64,000 nt of DNA from Bacillota bacterium (GCA_017577945.1 PKQS01000010.1:124001-188000), one strand, 5' to 3'. Positions 9,834-20,525 are shown, counted from the first letter of the stretch. Program-made: numbers and translations. The notes: a model not told the origin generated them from the sequence alone.

Positions 9834-10705
9834 CAGTCCGATCTCCGCCCGATGAGGCAGCGCCACTCGCCGCGGGCGCGCTCCTCCTCGACGGCGAACC
9901 CCACCGAACGGAGCCGCTCCTGCAACGGCGCTGACGCGTGCTCGATGATGCCGCTGGCCACCAGGACGCCGCCCGGCTTCAGCAGGCCCAGCAAGTCTTC
10001 GGCCAGCTCGTCGATGACCTTCGCCAAAATGTTGACGACGACCACGTCGGCCCGCCGGTCGCCCAGCAGTTCCCGGGCCGCGTCGACGCTGCCGCGCCGG
10101 ACCGCCATGACACCGGCGACGCCGTTGCGGGCCGCGTTGGCGGCCGCCGCCTCCACCGCCTCCAACTCCGTGTCGACAGCGATGACCGCCGCGGCTCCGA
10201 GGCGCGCCGCCGCGATGCCCAGGATGCCCGATCCCGTGCCGACGTCGACGACGACGTGCCCGGGCCGGACAACTTCCTCCAGCGCCTCCAGGCACAGAAC
10301 CGTCGTCGGGTGATACCCCGTACCGAACGCCATGCCCGGGTCCAGCTGGATGAGGAGCCGATCGTCATCGGCCGCGTCGATCCACGCCGGCTTGACCAGC
10401 AGCCGGCGGCCGATGCGCAGCGGATGATAATACTTCTTCCAGCTCTGCGCCCAGTCTTCGTCGGCCACCAGCGCCGTCTCCACCCGCGCCGGCCCCGGAT
10501 CCAGGCCCGCGTCGGCCAGCGCCCGCACCCGTGCCGCGATGTGCTCCGCCAAGTCCGGCGCCGGATCCGACCAGTAGGCGCTGACCACCGGCCCCGCCGG
10601 CCCGCTCCGGATGACGACGCCGTGCGCGCCGGCATCGAGCAGGATTTGGCTGACTGCTTCCTCCGCTTCGGGCGACGTGTGCACATCCACTTGCGTCCAC
10701 TGCAT
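9833..10705 (-). CDS. prmA: Ribosomal protein L11 methyltransferase
   Basis: PrmA trimethylates ribosomal protein L11 with SAM. The 290-residue protein has an N-terminal L11-binding domain and a Rossmann methyltransferase domain with the SAM loop DVGTGSGILGIAAARLGA near residue 150, plus the LIQLDPGMAFGTGYHPTT stretch typical of the family. It starts 3 bases after dnaJ and ends by overlapping rsmE, the standard Bacillota arrangement. Confidence 0.96.
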   Translation of the reverse strand: MQWTQVDVHTSPEAEEAVSQILLDAGAHGVVIRSGPAGPVVSAYWSDPAPDLAEHIAARVRALADAGLDPGPARVETALVADEDWAQSWKKYYHPLRIGRRLLVKPAWIDAADDDRLLIQLDPGMAFGTGYHPTTVLCLEALEEVVRPGHVVVDVGTGSGILGIAAARLGAAAVIAVDTELEAVEAAAANAARNGVAGVMAVRRGSVDAARELLGDRRADVVVVNILAKVIDELAEDLLGLLKPGGVLVASGIIEHASAPLQERLRSVGFAVEEERARGEWRCLIGRRSD

Positions 10706-10708
10706 CCG

Positions 10709-11878
10709 TTACTGCGCTTGGCGGCCGCCGGACAGCGTGTCGCGCACCCGCTTGAAGAACCGGCTCGCGCCCGACGTCGCCTCGCTTCCTCCGATCTCCG
10801 CAAATTTCCGCAGCAGTTCCTTTTGTTCCGGCGTCAGCTTGCGAGGAATCTCGATCTTCACGCGCACGACCTGGTCGCCGCGCCCGTAGCCGCCCATGCG
10901 CGGCACGCCCAAGCCCCGCAGGCGAAACTCGGCGCCATGCTGCGTACCTTCGGGAATGTGCAGCTTATGCGTGCCTTCCAGCGTCGGCACTTCGATCTCG
11001 CCGCCCAGCGCCGCCTGCCAGAACGGAATGGGCTGCTCGAGGATGATGTCTGCGCCGTCGCGCCGGAACAGCTTGTGCGGCCGCACCCGCACGAGGAAGT
11101 ACAAGTCGCCGGGCGGCCCGCCGCGCAGGCCCGCCTCGCCTTCTCCCCGTAAGCGAATGCGGTAGCCGCTGTCGATGCCGGCCGGAATGCGCACCGTGAC
11201 GCGCCGCCGCTCCTGCGCCACGCCCGCGCCGCCGCAGCGCGAGCACGGCGTCTCGGGGAATCTCCCCTCGCCGCGGCAGCGAGGACACGTCGTGGCCGTG
11301 ATAAAGTGGCCGAAAGGCGTCTGGCGAACGTGGCGCACCTGGCCTGTGCCGTTGCACTCGGGGCACGTGCGGATGGGCGCGCCCGGCTCTGCGCCGTCGC
11401 CGTTGCAGCGCGCGCACCGCTCGATCCGGGACACTTCGTACGTTTTCTCCGCGCCGAAAACCGCTTCCTCGAAGTCCACGACGATCTCCATCTCGATGTC
11501 CCGGCCGCGCACGGGACCCCGGGCGCGCGGGCGCGCCGCGCCGCCGGTGAACATCTCGAAGAGGTCGTCGAACAGGTCGCCGAAGCCTTCGAAGCCGCCC
11601 GCCGGGTCGAAACCTTCGAAACCGCCAAAGCCGCCGGCTCCCGGCTGCCCGTCGAAGGCCGCATGGCCGAAGCGATCGTAACGAGCCCGCGCCTCCGGAT
11701 CGCTGAGGACACGGTAGGCCTCGTTGATCTCCTTGAATTTCTCTTCGGCCTGCGGATCGTCTTTGTTGACGTCCGGGTGGTATTGGCGCGCGAGCCGCCG
11801 GTACGCCTTCTTGATCTCTTCCTGGCTGGCGTCCCGGCTTACGCCCAAAATCTCGTAATAGTCACGCTTCGCCGCCAA
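10709..11878 (-). CDS. dnaJ: Chaperone DnaJ (Hsp40)
   Basis: Co-chaperone that stimulates DnaK ATPase and delivers unfolded substrates. The 389-residue protein has a J domain (1-70) with the HPD triad in YHPDVNKDD, a Gly/Phe-rich region (about 75-115), four CxxCxGxG zinc repeats ([32 protein letters not shown]) and the C-terminal substrate-binding domains, so it is a full type I DnaJ. The start is TTG. The 65-base gap after dnaK holds two hairpins that may lower DnaJ relative to DnaK. Confidence 0.97.
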   Translation of the reverse strand: MAAKRDYYEILGVSRDASQEEIKKAYRRLARQYHPDVNKDDPQAEEKFKEINEAYRVLSDPEARARYDRFGHAAFDGQPGAGGFGGFEGFDPAGGFEGFGDLFDDLFEMFTGGAARPRARGPVRGRDIEMEIVVDFEEAVFGAEKTYEVSRIERCARCNGDGAEPGAPIRTCPECNGTGQVRHVRQTPFGHFITATTCPRCRGEGRFPETPCSRCGGAGVAQERRRVTVRIPAGIDSGYRIRLRGEGEAGLRGGPPGDLYFLVRVRPHKLFRRDGADIILEQPIPFWQAALGGEIEVPTLEGTHKLHIPEGTQHGAEFRLRGLGVPRMGGYGRGDQVVRVKIEIPRKLTPEQKELLRKFAEIGGSEATSGASRFFKRVRDTLSGGRQAQ

Positions 11879-11897
11879 CGATTACACCGCCTCGATC

Positions 11898-11925
11898 CCG
11901 GTCCGCGCCCCGGCCCGCGGACCGG
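11898..11925 (-). other. Intergenic hairpin between dnaK and dnaJ
   Basis: A perfect 10-bp inverted repeat (11898-11907 with 11916-11925, loop 8) lies just before dnaJ. It has no T-tract, so it looks more like an mRNA stability or processing structure than a terminator. Confidence 0.6.
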
Positions 11926-11930
11926 AGCGT

Positions 11931-11958
11931 AAAGCGGGAAGCCTACGCTTCCCGCTTT
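11931..11958 (-). other. Hairpin holding the dnaK stop codon
   Basis: A perfect 12-bp inverted repeat (11931-11942 with 11947-11958) has a 4-base loop that contains the dnaK stop codon. Only a few T residues follow. It may attenuate transcription into dnaJ or protect the dnaK 3' end. Confidence 0.6.
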
Positions 11959-13775
11959 CCGTCGGAGAACCGGTACTCGCCTTCGACGGTCTTGCCGTCG
12001 CCGCTTTGCGCGCCGGCGGCGCCGTCCGCCCCGGGTTGCGGCCCCACCGTCTGGTACACGCGCGTCGTCACGTCGAACACGGCTTTGCTCATCTTGTCCA
12101 GCGCGTCCTTGATGGCCTGCGCGTCGTCACCCTTGACCGCTTCGGACAGGCGCTGCTTGGCTTCTTCGATGGCCTTGCGGTCCGCCTCGCTGACCTTGTC
12201 GCCCAGATCTTTCAGCGTGCGCTCCGCGGAGTAGATCAGGCTGTCGGCCTGATTGCGCAGCTCCGCGAGCTCGCGGCGCTTCTTGTCCTGCTCCGCGAAC
12301 TGCTCGGCCTCCTTGATCATCCGCTCGATGTCGTCCTTCGACAAGGCGGTGGACGACCGCAGCGTCACCTGCTGCGCGCGCCCCGTGGCCAAGTCTTTCG
12401 CCGACACCTTCACGATGCCGTTCGCGTCGATGTCGAAGGTAACTTCAATCTTCGGCACGCCGCGCGGCGCCGGCGGGATGCCGTCCAGGATGAAGCGGCC
12501 CAGCGTGACGTTGTCGGCCGCCATGGCCCGCTCGCCCTGCAGGACGTGAATCTCGACGCTGGTCTGGTTGTCGGCCGCCGTCGTAAAGATTTGCTTGGCC
12601 GACGTCGGAATCGTCGTGTTGCGCTCGATGATCTTCGTAAACACACCGCCCAGCGTCTCGATGCCCAGCGACAGGGGCGTCACGTCAAGCAGCACGACGC
12701 TCTTCATCTCGCCCGCCAGGACGGCGGCCTGGATGGCGGCGCCCATGGCCACGCACTCGTCGGGGTTGATGCCCTTGTACGGCTCCTTGCCGATCAGCTC
12801 CTGGATGGCGCGCTGCACGGCCGGGATGCGCGTCGAGCCGCCGACGAGGATCACCTTGTCGATGTCGCTGGGCTTGAGGCCCGCGTCCCGCAGCGCCTGC
12901 CGCGTCGGCTCCAGCGTCGCCTCCACCAGGTCCCGCGTCATCTCCTCGAACTTGGCCCGGGTCAGCGTCACGTCGATGTGCAGCGGTCCCGACGGGCCCA
13001 TGGTGATGAACGGCAGGCTGATGTTGGTGCTCAGCACGCTGGACAGTTCGATCTTGGCCTTCTCCGCCGCTTCCTTGAGCCGCTGCATCGCCTGCCGGTC
13101 CTTGGACAAGTCGATGCCGTGCTCCGCCTTGAACTGCTGCACGAGCCAGTCGATGATGCGCTGGTCAAAGTCGTCGCCGCCCAGCCGGTTGTTGCCGCTG
13201 GTAGCCTTGACCTCGAAGACGCCGTCGCCGATCTCCAGGATCGACACGTCGAAGGTGCCGCCGCCGAGGTCAAAGACGAGAATCGTCTGGTTGTCCTCTT
13301 TGTCGAGGCCGTAGGCCAGCGACGCGGCCGTCGGCTCGTTGATGATGCGCAGCACTTCAAGGCCGGCGATGGTGCCCGCGTCTTTCGTCGCCTGCCGCTG
13401 CGCGTCGGTGAAGTACGCGGGCACGGTGATGACCGCTTGCGTGATCTTGGTGCCCAGATAAGCTTCCGCGTCGGCCTTCAGCTTCTGCAAGATGAAGGCC
13501 GAGATTTGCTGCGGCGTGTACTGCTTATCGCCGATGGTCACCTTGTAGTCGGTGCCCATGTGGCGCTTGATGGACAGAACCGTGCGCTCCGGATTGAGCA
13601 CCGCCTGCCGCTTGGCGGCGGCGCCCACCAGGAGCTGCCCATCCGTCGTGAAAGCGACGGCCGACGGGGTCGTGCGGCTGCCTTCCGCGTTCGGAATGAC
13701 GATAGGCTCGCCGCCCTCCACCACCGCTACGACCGAGTTAGTCGTTCCCAAGTCAATGCCGATAACCTTGCCCAT
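11943..13775 (-). CDS. dnaK: Chaperone DnaK (Hsp70)
   Basis: ATP-dependent Hsp70 chaperone of 610 residues, the usual Gram-positive length. The nucleotide-binding domain shows [18 protein letters not shown] (start), [12 protein letters not shown] and [11 protein letters not shown]; the substrate-binding domain begins about residue 370, after the [11 protein letters not shown] linker, and the lid ends in a Gly/Ala-rich tail. A strong AAAGGAGG site precedes the ATG. It is transcribed with hrcA and grpE under CIRCE control. Confidence 0.98.
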   Translation of the reverse strand: MGKVIGIDLGTTNSVVAVVEGGEPIVIPNAEGSRTTPSAVAFTTDGQLLVGAAAKRQAVLNPERTVLSIKRHMGTDYKVTIGDKQYTPQQISAFILQKLKADAEAYLGTKITQAVITVPAYFTDAQRQATKDAGTIAGLEVLRIINEPTAASLAYGLDKEDNQTILVFDLGGGTFDVSILEIGDGVFEVKATSGNNRLGGDDFDQRIIDWLVQQFKAEHGIDLSKDRQAMQRLKEAAEKAKIELSSVLSTNISLPFITMGPSGPLHIDVTLTRAKFEEMTRDLVEATLEPTRQALRDAGLKPSDIDKVILVGGSTRIPAVQRAIQELIGKEPYKGINPDECVAMGAAIQAAVLAGEMKSVVLLDVTPLSLGIETLGGVFTKIIERNTTIPTSAKQIFTTAADNQTSVEIHVLQGERAMAADNVTLGRFILDGIPPAPRGVPKIEVTFDIDANGIVKVSAKDLATGRAQQVTLRSSTALSKDDIERMIKEAEQFAEQDKKRRELAELRNQADSLIYSAERTLKDLGDKVSEADRKAIEEAKQRLSEAVKGDDAQAIKDALDKMSKAVFDVTTRVYQTVGPQPGADGAAGAQSGDGKTVEGEYRFSDGKREA

Positions 13776-13831
13776 GGTCGCGCCTCCTTTCCCGACACCG
13801 AATCAACGCGACGAGCTCGCGAACAACCGTG

Positions 13832-14563
13832 TCACGAGCTCTGCGCCACTTTCACCAGGCTCGGACGCAACAGCTTGCCGTTCAGTTTGTACCCGCGGCG
13901 CAACTCTGCGCTGACGTGCCCCGCGGGCACGTTGTCGGTCGCCGCATCCACCGCGACCGCTTCCATCGTCTGCGGGTCAAAGGGCTTGCCTTGCGCGGCT
14001 AGCGGCTCCAGGCCGTGGCGGGCCAGCACGTCCAGCAGCTGCTGGCGAATGAGGCTCACGCCTTGGCCGAACGGGGTCTCGAGCAAGTCACCCGCCGCGG
14101 CGACGGCCATTTCCAGATGATCAAGGATCGGCAACAGATCCTTCATGAGCGCTTCGGCCGCCGCGGCCCGCACCGCCTCTTCGTTCTGCCTCACGCGCCG
14201 GCGGAAATTGTCGAAGTCGGCCGCCAGCCGCAAGAACTGGTCGTTAAGCTCGCGATTGAGCGCCTCCAGCTCCTCCACCCGCCGGCGCAGCGCCGCGGTT
14301 TCGTCGGCTTCAGCGGGCTCGGCGCCGGCTGGGACCTCGCTGCCGGCCGCGCTCGGCTCGTCGCCGCGCCCGGCGGCCGAGGCGTCGCCCGCCCCGGCGG
14401 CCTCCTCCGCCCCGCCGAGGTCAGCCGGTTCCCTGCCAGCTTCAGGCTCTTCCCGGCCGGCCTGGACCTGTTCCCCGCCCACTTCGGCCTGTGCTCCGCC
14501 ACTTTCAGCCTGTTGCCGCGCCACTTCCTCGCGCTCGGTTGCGTCGCCGCCTGCCACTGTCAT
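13832..14563 (-). CDS. grpE: Nucleotide exchange factor GrpE
   Basis: GrpE releases ADP from DnaK. The conserved part starts near residue 100 with a coiled coil and RLAADFDNFRRR, then the beta domain with GYKLNGKLLRPSLVKV. The 243 residues exceed the usual 180-200 because of a roughly 90-residue acidic, Ala/Gly/Glu-rich N-terminal tail with loosely repeated units. The second of two possible ATGs was chosen because the CAGGG site abuts the first one (14569). Confidence 0.94.
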   Translation of the reverse strand: MTVAGGDATEREEVARQQAESGGAQAEVGGEQVQAGREEPEAGREPADLGGAEEAAGAGDASAAGRGDEPSAAGSEVPAGAEPAEADETAALRRRVEELEALNRELNDQFLRLAADFDNFRRRVRQNEEAVRAAAAEALMKDLLPILDHLEMAVAAAGDLLETPFGQGVSLIRQQLLDVLARHGLEPLAAQGKPFDPQTMEAVAVDAATDNVPAGHVSAELRRGYKLNGKLLRPSLVKVAQSS

Positions 14564-14622
14564 CCACATCCCTGAACAATAAAAGTCCCTCGTCGCCCCA
14601 AGGCCAACAAGGGTACTGCTTC

Positions 14623-14651
14623 ATTATAGTGGAAGCGTCATGGGAAGTCTA
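14623..14651 (-). promoter_or_regulatory. Possible sigma-A promoter upstream of grpE
   Basis: A consensus TATAAT (14623-14628) lies 17 bases from TAGACT (14646-14651, 4 of 6 matches to the -35 box). It sits between hrcA and grpE, so grpE-dnaK-dnaJ may have a second start site not covered by CIRCE. Confidence 0.55.
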
Positions 14652-14687
14652 TGAAACGCCGCGGCCGCCCGCAGGCCCTGCGGCCCG

Positions 14688-15722
14688 TCAGGCGCGCCGC
14701 ACCATGGCCCACAGCGTCTCGCTCAAGTGTTCCGCCACGTACTGCACCATGCCCACGGCTTTGGAGTATTCCATCCGCGTCGGTCCCAGCACGCCGATGG
14801 CGCCCACCACTTCGCCGCCCAGCGTGTACGCCGACACGACCACGCTGCAGTCGTGCATCTCCGCCACCGGGTTTTCGTGCCCGATAATGACGGTCGTCCC
14901 GCCCGAGCGGGCGCCGACGGAGAGCACCTGCTCCAGCGCGTCGCGCGTCTCCAGCAGCGCCAAGAGCGACCGGGCGCGCTCGATGTTCCGGAACTCGGGC
15001 TGGTTCAGGATATTCAGCGTCCCTTCCAAGTACACGCGCTCGGGCGCCTCCTGCGCCAGGTGGTCCGTCAACAGATCGGCCACCGCGTCGTACAAAGCCG
15101 GCGCGTTGACGCTTTCTTTAATAACGCCCAGCATGTCGCGCCCGATGTCGCCGATGCGAACCCCGAACAGCACCCGGTTCAGCGCGTCCGCCATGCGGCT
15201 GCACGCTTCCGGTTCCACGGGACGATTGAGCTCCACGATGCGGTGCTGCACGAAGCCGGGGTCCGACACGACCACCGCCAGGACATGGTTCGGGTCCAGC
15301 GGCACCAGCTCGATGTGCCGGAACAAGCTGGCCGCCATCCGCGGCGCCGCCACCAGCGACGCGTAGTTGGTCGTCTCGGCCAGCAGCCGCGCCGCCTCGT
15401 GAATGACTTCCTCCACGGCTCTCCGGGCGGCCCGGACGCGGCGCATCACCTCGGCCCGCTCGCTCTCGCCGGGCTCCCAGCGATCCATCAGCTCGTCCAC
15501 GTAGTACCGGTAGCCTTTGTCAGACGGGATCCGCCCGGACGACGTATGGGGCTGGTGCAAGTACCCTGCTTCCTCCAGGTCCGCCATTTCGTTGCGAACC
15601 GTGGCGGGGCTGACTCCCAGCTGGAACTTGCGCACGAGGTGACGCGAACCGACCGGTTCCGCCGTCTCGATGTAATCGTCGGTCAACGCCCGCAACACTC
15701 GTCGCTTGCGCTCGTCCAGCAC
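14688..15722 (-). CDS. hrcA: Heat-inducible transcription repressor HrcA
   Basis: HrcA binds CIRCE operators and represses the dnaK and groE operons; GroEL keeps it active. The 344-residue protein has the winged-helix DNA-binding domain (VGSRHLVRKFQLGVSPATVRNEM is its core, about 25-50) and the GAF-like inducer domain ending in VGAIGVLGPTRMEY. The GTG start has AAGGAGGT 8 bases upstream; an in-frame GTG seven codons earlier lies inside the CIRCE operator and is rejected. It autoregulates through that operator. Confidence 0.96.
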   Translation of the reverse strand: MLDERKRRVLRALTDDYIETAEPVGSRHLVRKFQLGVSPATVRNEMADLEEAGYLHQPHTSSGRIPSDKGYRYYVDELMDRWEPGESERAEVMRRVRAARRAVEEVIHEAARLLAETTNYASLVAAPRMAASLFRHIELVPLDPNHVLAVVVSDPGFVQHRIVELNRPVEPEACSRMADALNRVLFGVRIGDIGRDMLGVIKESVNAPALYDAVADLLTDHLAQEAPERVYLEGTLNILNQPEFRNIERARSLLALLETRDALEQVLSVGARSGGTTVIIGHENPVAEMHDCSVVVSAYTLGGEVVGAIGVLGPTRMEYSKAVGMVQYVAEHLSETLWAMVRRA

Positions 15723-15736
15723 AGGAGCCCACCTCC

Positions 15737-15763
15737 TTAGCACTCACCGAGGTCGAGTGCTAA
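15737..15763 (-). promoter_or_regulatory. CIRCE operator
   Basis: A perfect inverted repeat TTAGCACTC-N9-GAGTGCTAA matches the CIRCE consensus for HrcA. It lies just downstream of the promoter and touches the hrcA ribosome site, so bound HrcA would block transcription and the RNA form could also occlude the ribosome site. Confidence 0.97.
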
Positions 15764-15776
15764 CGTCGCCAACTAC

Positions 15777-15805
15777 AACATAGCACCAGCGCGCGAAGGT
15801 GTCAA
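15777..15805 (-). promoter_or_regulatory. Sigma-A promoter of the hrcA operon
   Basis: A perfect -35 TTGACA (15800-15805), a 17-base spacer and TATGTT as the -10 box (15777-15782) lie directly upstream of CIRCE. Confidence 0.88.
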
Positions 15806-15843
15806 TGCCGCCGGAGGCCCGCAAAGGCGCTCCGGAAGGGACG

Positions 15844-17010
15844 TTAGACATGGATGAACTCCTGGAACACCTGATTGGACACAAACAACCCCTGTTCCGT
15901 CAGCCGCAGCCGCCGCCCGTCCCACTCCGCGAGGCCCAGTTCCACGACGCGCCGCACCTCGTCGGGGAACACCTCGGCGATGGACGCGCCGAACCGCTGT
16001 GAGAACGCTGCGTCGTCCACGCCCTCCCGCAGCCGCAAGCCGAGGATGACGGTGTCTTCCAGGGCCGTCCACTCGCCGACGGGCTCTTCCCAGGCCAGCG
16101 GCGGCCTGCCTTCGGCCACGAGGCGCGCGTACTCGTCCACGCGCCGCACGTTCGCGAAACGCAGCCCGTTCCATTGAGAATGCGCTCCCGGGCCGAGGCC
16201 GAGCCACTCGCCGTTGAGCCAATAGATGCAGTTGTGCCGCGAACGGCGGCCGGGCAAGGCCCAGTTGGAAATCTCGTAGTGCTCGTAGCCGTGCTCGCCC
16301 AGAAACTCGATGGCGAAGCGGTACATCGCGAGCTCCCGCTCTTCGCCGGGCAGCTCCAGCAGCCCGCGCGCGTGCAGCTCGCCGAACAGCGTGCCTTCCT
16401 CGATGATGAGGCCGTAACACGACACATGCTCCGGCCGCCAGCGCACGATCTCCGTGAGCGTCGCCCGCCAGTCTTCTTCGTCTTGACCGGGCAGCCCGTA
16501 GATCAGGTCGACGCTGACGTTGTCGAACCAAGCGCGGGCCCGCTCGTAGCTCTCCCGGGCCTGGCGGGCCGTGTGGATGCGGCCGAGGCGCCGCAGCAGC
16601 TCATCGTTCAGGCTCTGGACGCCCAGGCTGAGTCGGTTCACGCCGCCGCTCCGCAACGCGGCCAGTTTCTTGCCGGTCAGCGTGCCGGGGTTGGCCTCGA
16701 CGGTCACCTCCGCGCCGGGCCGCACGCGCAAGCCGCCGAAGACGGCGGAGAGGAGCCGCTCCAGCTGCGCGGCCGTCAGCGACGTGGGCGTGCCGCCGCC
16801 GATATAGACCGTGTCGAACACCACGTCCCGGGCGGCCCCGGCGGCGTACAGCCGAATCTCGCCCTCCAGCGCGGCCAGGTATTCCTCGACCCCGCCTTCC
16901 CGCAGCAAGTAGCGGTTGAAGTCGCAGTAGTGGCAAATCTTTTCGCAGAACGGGACGTGAACGTACAGCCCGCGCGGGGGCCGCCAAGGCGTCCGGGCGG
17001 GCGCCGTCAA
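15844..17010 (-). CDS. hemW: Radical SAM heme chaperone HemW
   Basis: HemN-like radical SAM protein; HemW relatives bind heme and deliver it to respiratory proteins rather than oxidising coproporphyrinogen. The 388 residues carry the cluster motif CEKICHYC near residue 20 (CxxxCxxC), then GGGTPTSL and NRLSLGVQS. No ATG precedes the conserved start; the TTG overlapping the lepA stop (TTGA) gives the normal family length and implies translational coupling. The longer frame through lepA is a shadow. The order lepA-hemW-hrcA is conserved in Bacillota. Confidence 0.93.
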   Translation of the reverse strand: MTAPARTPWRPPRGLYVHVPFCEKICHYCDFNRYLLREGGVEEYLAALEGEIRLYAAGAARDVVFDTVYIGGGTPTSLTAAQLERLLSAVFGGLRVRPGAEVTVEANPGTLTGKKLAALRSGGVNRLSLGVQSLNDELLRRLGRIHTARQARESYERARAWFDNVSVDLIYGLPGQDEEDWRATLTEIVRWRPEHVSCYGLIIEEGTLFGELHARGLLELPGEERELAMYRFAIEFLGEHGYEHYEISNWALPGRRSRHNCIYWLNGEWLGLGPGAHSQWNGLRFANVRRVDEYARLVAEGRPPLAWEEPVGEWTALEDTVILGLRLREGVDDAAFSQRFGASIAEVFPDEVRRVVELGLAEWDGRRLRLTEQGLFVSNQVFQEFIHV

Positions 17011-18803
17011 TCGATGCGCAGGACGGCCAGAAACGCCTCCTGCGGCACCTCCACCCGGCCCAGCTGCTTCATGCGCTTCTTGCCTTCCTTTTGCTTCTCC
17101 AGCAGCTTGCGCTTGCGCGTCACGTCGCCGCCGTAGCATTTGGCCAAGACGTCCTTCCGCAGCGCCCGCACCGTCTCGCGGGCGATGACCTTGCTGCCGA
17201 TGGCGGCCTGGATGGGCACCTCGAACAGCTGACGCGGGATGACTTCCTTCAGTTTCTCCGTCAGCTGGCGCCCGCGCTCGTACGCCTTGTCGCGGTGCAC
17301 AATGCACGATAGCGCATCGACGGGCTCCCCGCACAGCCAAATGTCCAGCTTCACCAAGTCGCCCGGGCGGTAGCCGATGTGCTCGTAATCCAGCGAAGCG
17401 TAGCCGCGCGAGCGCGTCTTGAGCCGATCGTAGAAATCCAGCAAGATCTCGGCCAGCGGCAGCTCGTACACCAGCTGCGCCCGCTCGGGCGACAAGTATT
17501 CCATGCTGACCAGCGTCCCGCGCCGCTCCTGGCACAGCTCCATGAGCGGACCGATGTACTCCGACGGCGTCAAGATGGACGCCCGCACGTACGGCTCTTC
17601 GATGTGGTCGATCTTTTGCGGCGGCGGGAAGTTGGCCGGATTGTTCACCTCCTTGACGTCTCCGTTGGTCAGCACGACCCGGTACACGACGCTCGGCGCC
17701 GTCGCGATGAGGTTGAGGCCGAACTCCCGCTCCAGCCGCTCCTGAATGATCTCCATGTGGAGCAGCCCGAGGAAGCCGCAGCGAAAACCGAAGCCCAGCG
17801 CCGCGGACGTGTCCGGCTCGAACCAGAACGCCGCGTCGTTGAGGCGCAGCTTCTCCAGCGCGTCCCGCAGCGCCTCGAAGTCCTCGTTGTCTACGGGATA
17901 CAAGCCGCAGTACACCATGGGCACGACCGGCTTGTACCCCGGCAGCGGCTCGGCGGCTGGGCGCTCGGCGTCGGTGATGGTGTCGCCTACTCGCGTCTCC
18001 GCGACGTTCTTGATGTTGGCCAGCACGCAGCCCACTTCGCCCGGGCCCAGGCGCTCGACGGGCGCCATGCGCGGCAGGAAAACGCCCAGCTCCGTAACTT
18101 CGTACTCGTTTCCCGTGCTCATCATGCGGATCTTTTGGCCGCGCCGCAGCTCCCCGTCGAAGACCCGCACGTAGGCGACGACGCCCCGGTATGGATCGAA
18201 GTTGGAGTCGAAGATGAGCGCCCGCAGCGGCGCGCGGGGATCGCCTTTGGGCGGCGGCACCCGCTGCACGATGGCTTCGAGGATCTCGTCGACGCCCTGG
18301 CCCGTCTTGGCGCTGGCGAGGATGGCCGTAGACGGATCGAAGCCCAGCACGTCGCGAATCTCGGCCAGGACGCGCTCGGGGTCCGCGTTGGGCAAATCAA
18401 TCTTATTGATGACCGGGATGATCTCCAGGTCGTGCTCCAGCGCCAGGTAGCAGTTGGCCAGCGTCTGGGCTTCCACGCCCTGCGACGCGTCCACCACCAG
18501 CAACGCGCCCTCGCAGGCCGCCAGGCTGCGGGACACTTCGTACGAGAAGTCCACGTGGCCCGGGGTGTCGATGAGGTTCAGAATGTACTCCTGCCCGTCC
18601 CGGGCCCGGTAGTTGAGGCGGACCGCCTGGAGCTTGATGGTGATCCCCCGCTCCCGCTCCAGCTCCAGGGTGTCGAGGACCTGATCTCGCATTTCCCGCT
18701 CGGACAGGCGGCCCGTCCGCTCCAGGAGGCGATCAGCCAGCGTCGACTTGCCGTGGTCTATATGCGCGATGATGCAGAAGTTGCGTATACGATCCTGTTG
18801 CAT
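17007..18803 (-). CDS. lepA: Elongation factor 4 (LepA)
   Basis: Ribosomal GTPase EF4, 598 residues, implicated in back-translocation or 30S assembly. GTPase motifs: AHIDHGKST (G1), DTPGHVDF (G3) and NKID (G4). Domains II, III and V follow and the C-terminal domain ends in [20 protein letters not shown], typical for LepA. The ATG was chosen by homology ([14 protein letters not shown]); the upstream extension is poor. A TATAAT box lies only 6 bases before the ATG. Confidence 0.97.
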   Translation of the reverse strand: MQQDRIRNFCIIAHIDHGKSTLADRLLERTGRLSEREMRDQVLDTLELERERGITIKLQAVRLNYRARDGQEYILNLIDTPGHVDFSYEVSRSLAACEGALLVVDASQGVEAQTLANCYLALEHDLEIIPVINKIDLPNADPERVLAEIRDVLGFDPSTAILASAKTGQGVDEILEAIVQRVPPPKGDPRAPLRALIFDSNFDPYRGVVAYVRVFDGELRRGQKIRMMSTGNEYEVTELGVFLPRMAPVERLGPGEVGCVLANIKNVAETRVGDTITDAERPAAEPLPGYKPVVPMVYCGLYPVDNEDFEALRDALEKLRLNDAAFWFEPDTSAALGFGFRCGFLGLLHMEIIQERLEREFGLNLIATAPSVVYRVVLTNGDVKEVNNPANFPPPQKIDHIEEPYVRASILTPSEYIGPLMELCQERRGTLVSMEYLSPERAQLVYELPLAEILLDFYDRLKTRSRGYASLDYEHIGYRPGDLVKLDIWLCGEPVDALSCIVHRDKAYERGRQLTEKLKEVIPRQLFEVPIQAAIGSKVIARETVRALRKDVLAKCYGGDVTRKRKLLEKQKEGKKRMKQLGRVEVPQEAFLAVLRID

Positions 18804-18809
18804 GGCCTC

Positions 18810-18815
18810 ATTATA
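18810..18815 (-). promoter_or_regulatory. TATAAT box 6 bases before lepA
   Basis: A consensus -10 box ends six bases upstream of the lepA ATG. If it is used, the transcript would begin at or next to the start codon, that is, leaderless. The matching -35 is weak (TTCCGA, 3 of 6). Confidence 0.4.
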
Positions 18816-18923
18816 GCAGACCGGCGGCACCTCGGAACGCGTTCGCTCCGGCGCGTTTTCGCACCAGGACACGCCTCGCGCCGGGGCGAATTCCTGTGGC
18901 CGGATGCGGCAGGAGGAAACGGC

Positions 18924-20525
18924 ATGAGCAACAGCCAGGGACGCGCCATCGCCAGAAACGCCGGCAGCGTCATGCTGCTCATTTTGATCTCGCGGCTCCT
19001 CGGGTTTATCCGCGAGCGGGCCATCGCGGAAGTGTTCGGCCTCACGTGGGAAACCGACGCCTTTCGCGCCGCCTTCAACATTCCTGATTTGATGTACTTT
19101 CTTCTCGTCGGCGGAGCCATCAGTTCGGCTTTCATCCCAGTCTTCAGCGAGCAGCTGGCGCGCGGGCAGGAGAAGGAGGCCTGGCGCATGGCCTCCGCGT
19201 TCATCAGCCTCGTCACCGCCGCGCTGCTGACGCTGACGGTGCTGGGCGTCGCGGCGTCGCCCTGGCTGGCGCCGCTGGTTGCGCCGGGCTTCGACGACGC
19301 GCAGCTGGCTTTCTTGGTGGTTTTAATGCGCGTCATGTTCCCGGCCGTGCTGTTTACGGCGCTGGCGGGCGTCTGCATGGGCGTGCACAACTCGTACCAG
19401 AGCTTCGTGGCGCCGCTTTTGGGCCCCATCATGTACAACGTCTCCATCACCCTGGGAGCGTACATCCTCGGGCCCCGTATGGGCATTATGGGCATGGCCC
19501 TCGGCACGGTCGCGGGCGCCGTCATCAACTTTCTCATGCAAGTTCCCTTCGTCGCCGGCAAAGTCCGGCGATTTCCATGGAGCCTCGACCTCAAGCATCC
19601 TGGCCTGCACAAAGTGCTGCGGCTCATGGGGCCCACGATTCTGGGCCTTTCCATCGTCCAGCTCAACACCATCATTTTGACCGCGCTGGCGTCCACCCTG
19701 GACGCGGGCAGCATCACGGCCCTCAACCTCGCCAACCGGCTAGTACAGTTGCCGCTGGGCGTGTTTGGGATGGGCATGTCCATGGTGACTTTCCCCGTCT
19801 TGGCGCGGCAGGCCGCGCTGGGCGACGTGCAGCAGTTTCGCGCCACGCTCTCCAGCGGCCTGCGCGCCGTGCTGTTCATCACGGTGCCGTCGGCGGCAGG
19901 CCTCATCGCGCTGCGGGAGCCCATCGTGCGCCTGCTGTTCGAGGTGGGCGAATTCGGCCCGGACGACACGGCGATGACGGCGTACGCGCTCGTCTTCTTC
20001 TCGCTTGGCGTCTTCGCCGTCTCGTGCGTGCAGCTGTTGACCCGAGCCTTCTACTCGCTGCAAGACACCGTGACGCCGGTGAAGATCGGTGCGCTGACGG
20101 TGGCGACCAACACGCTGACGGCGGCCGCGCTGCTGCGCTGGACTTCACTGGCCCACGGCGGCTTGGCGCTGGCCCACTCGCTGGCGTCGGTCGTGCAGAT
20201 GACGACGCAGCTGTTGCTGCTGCGGCGGAAGTTGGGAGGGCGGCTGGACGGGAGCAAGCTGCTGGGGACGCTGGCGCGCGCCGCGGCGGCGGCGCTGGTC
20301 ATGATGCCGGCGGCCGCCGGGGCGGCGAAGGCGGTCGGGGCGCGCGTCGACGTGGCCACGCTGGCGGGGCGGCTGGCGGAAACGGGCGCCGGCATCGCCG
20401 CAGGCGTGGCGGTGTATGCGCTGGCGGCGGCCGCGCTGCGGATGGAAGAGCTGCGCATGGTCTGGTCGCTGCTGCAGCGCCGGCTGGCGTTCCTCACTCG
20501 AAGGCGGAACGGCCGAAGCGCATGA
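18924..20525 (+). CDS. murJ: Lipid II flippase MurJ
   Basis: MATE/MOP-superfamily flippase that moves lipid II across the membrane for peptidoglycan synthesis. The 533-residue protein has about 14 predicted helices and MurJ-typical stretches: [30 protein letters not shown], and [15 protein letters not shown]. The ATG has AGGAGG 7 bases upstream. It lies divergently from lepA and overlaps the end of spoIIP by 32 bases on the opposite strand. A much longer upstream frame through lepA is antisense shadow. Confidence 0.95.
   Translation: MSNSQGRAIARNAGSVMLLILISRLLGFIRERAIAEVFGLTWETDAFRAAFNIPDLMYFLLVGGAISSAFIPVFSEQLARGQEKEAWRMASAFISLVTAALLTLTVLGVAASPWLAPLVAPGFDDAQLAFLVVLMRVMFPAVLFTALAGVCMGVHNSYQSFVAPLLGPIMYNVSITLGAYILGPRMGIMGMALGTVAGAVINFLMQVPFVAGKVRRFPWSLDLKHPGLHKVLRLMGPTILGLSIVQLNTIILTALASTLDAGSITALNLANRLVQLPLGVFGMGMSMVTFPVLARQAALGDVQQFRATLSSGLRAVLFITVPSAAGLIALREPIVRLLFEVGEFGPDDTAMTAYALVFFSLGVFAVSCVQLLTRAFYSLQDTVTPVKIGALTVATNTLTAAALLRWTSLAHGGLALAHSLASVVQMTTQLLLLRRKLGGRLDGSKLLGTLARAAAAALVMMPAAAGAAKAVGARVDVATLAGRLAETGAGIAAGVAVYALAAAALRMEELRMVWSLLQRRLAFLTRRRNGRSA

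Noticed and set aside
9036..10295. Longer rsmE with 154 extra N-terminal residues
   Set aside because: The extension lies in prmA out of frame; the ATG overlapping the prmA stop gives the normal length.
12006..14120. 704-codon plus-strand frame opposite dnaK and grpE
   Set aside because: Antisense shadow of two unambiguous chaperone genes.
15723..15743. Upstream GTG start for hrcA
   Set aside because: It lies inside the CIRCE operator and upstream of the ribosome site.
17379..20525. Open frame of over 1000 codons on the plus strand
   Set aside because: The first half is antisense to lepA and only the last 533 codons (murJ) have a ribosome site and family motifs.
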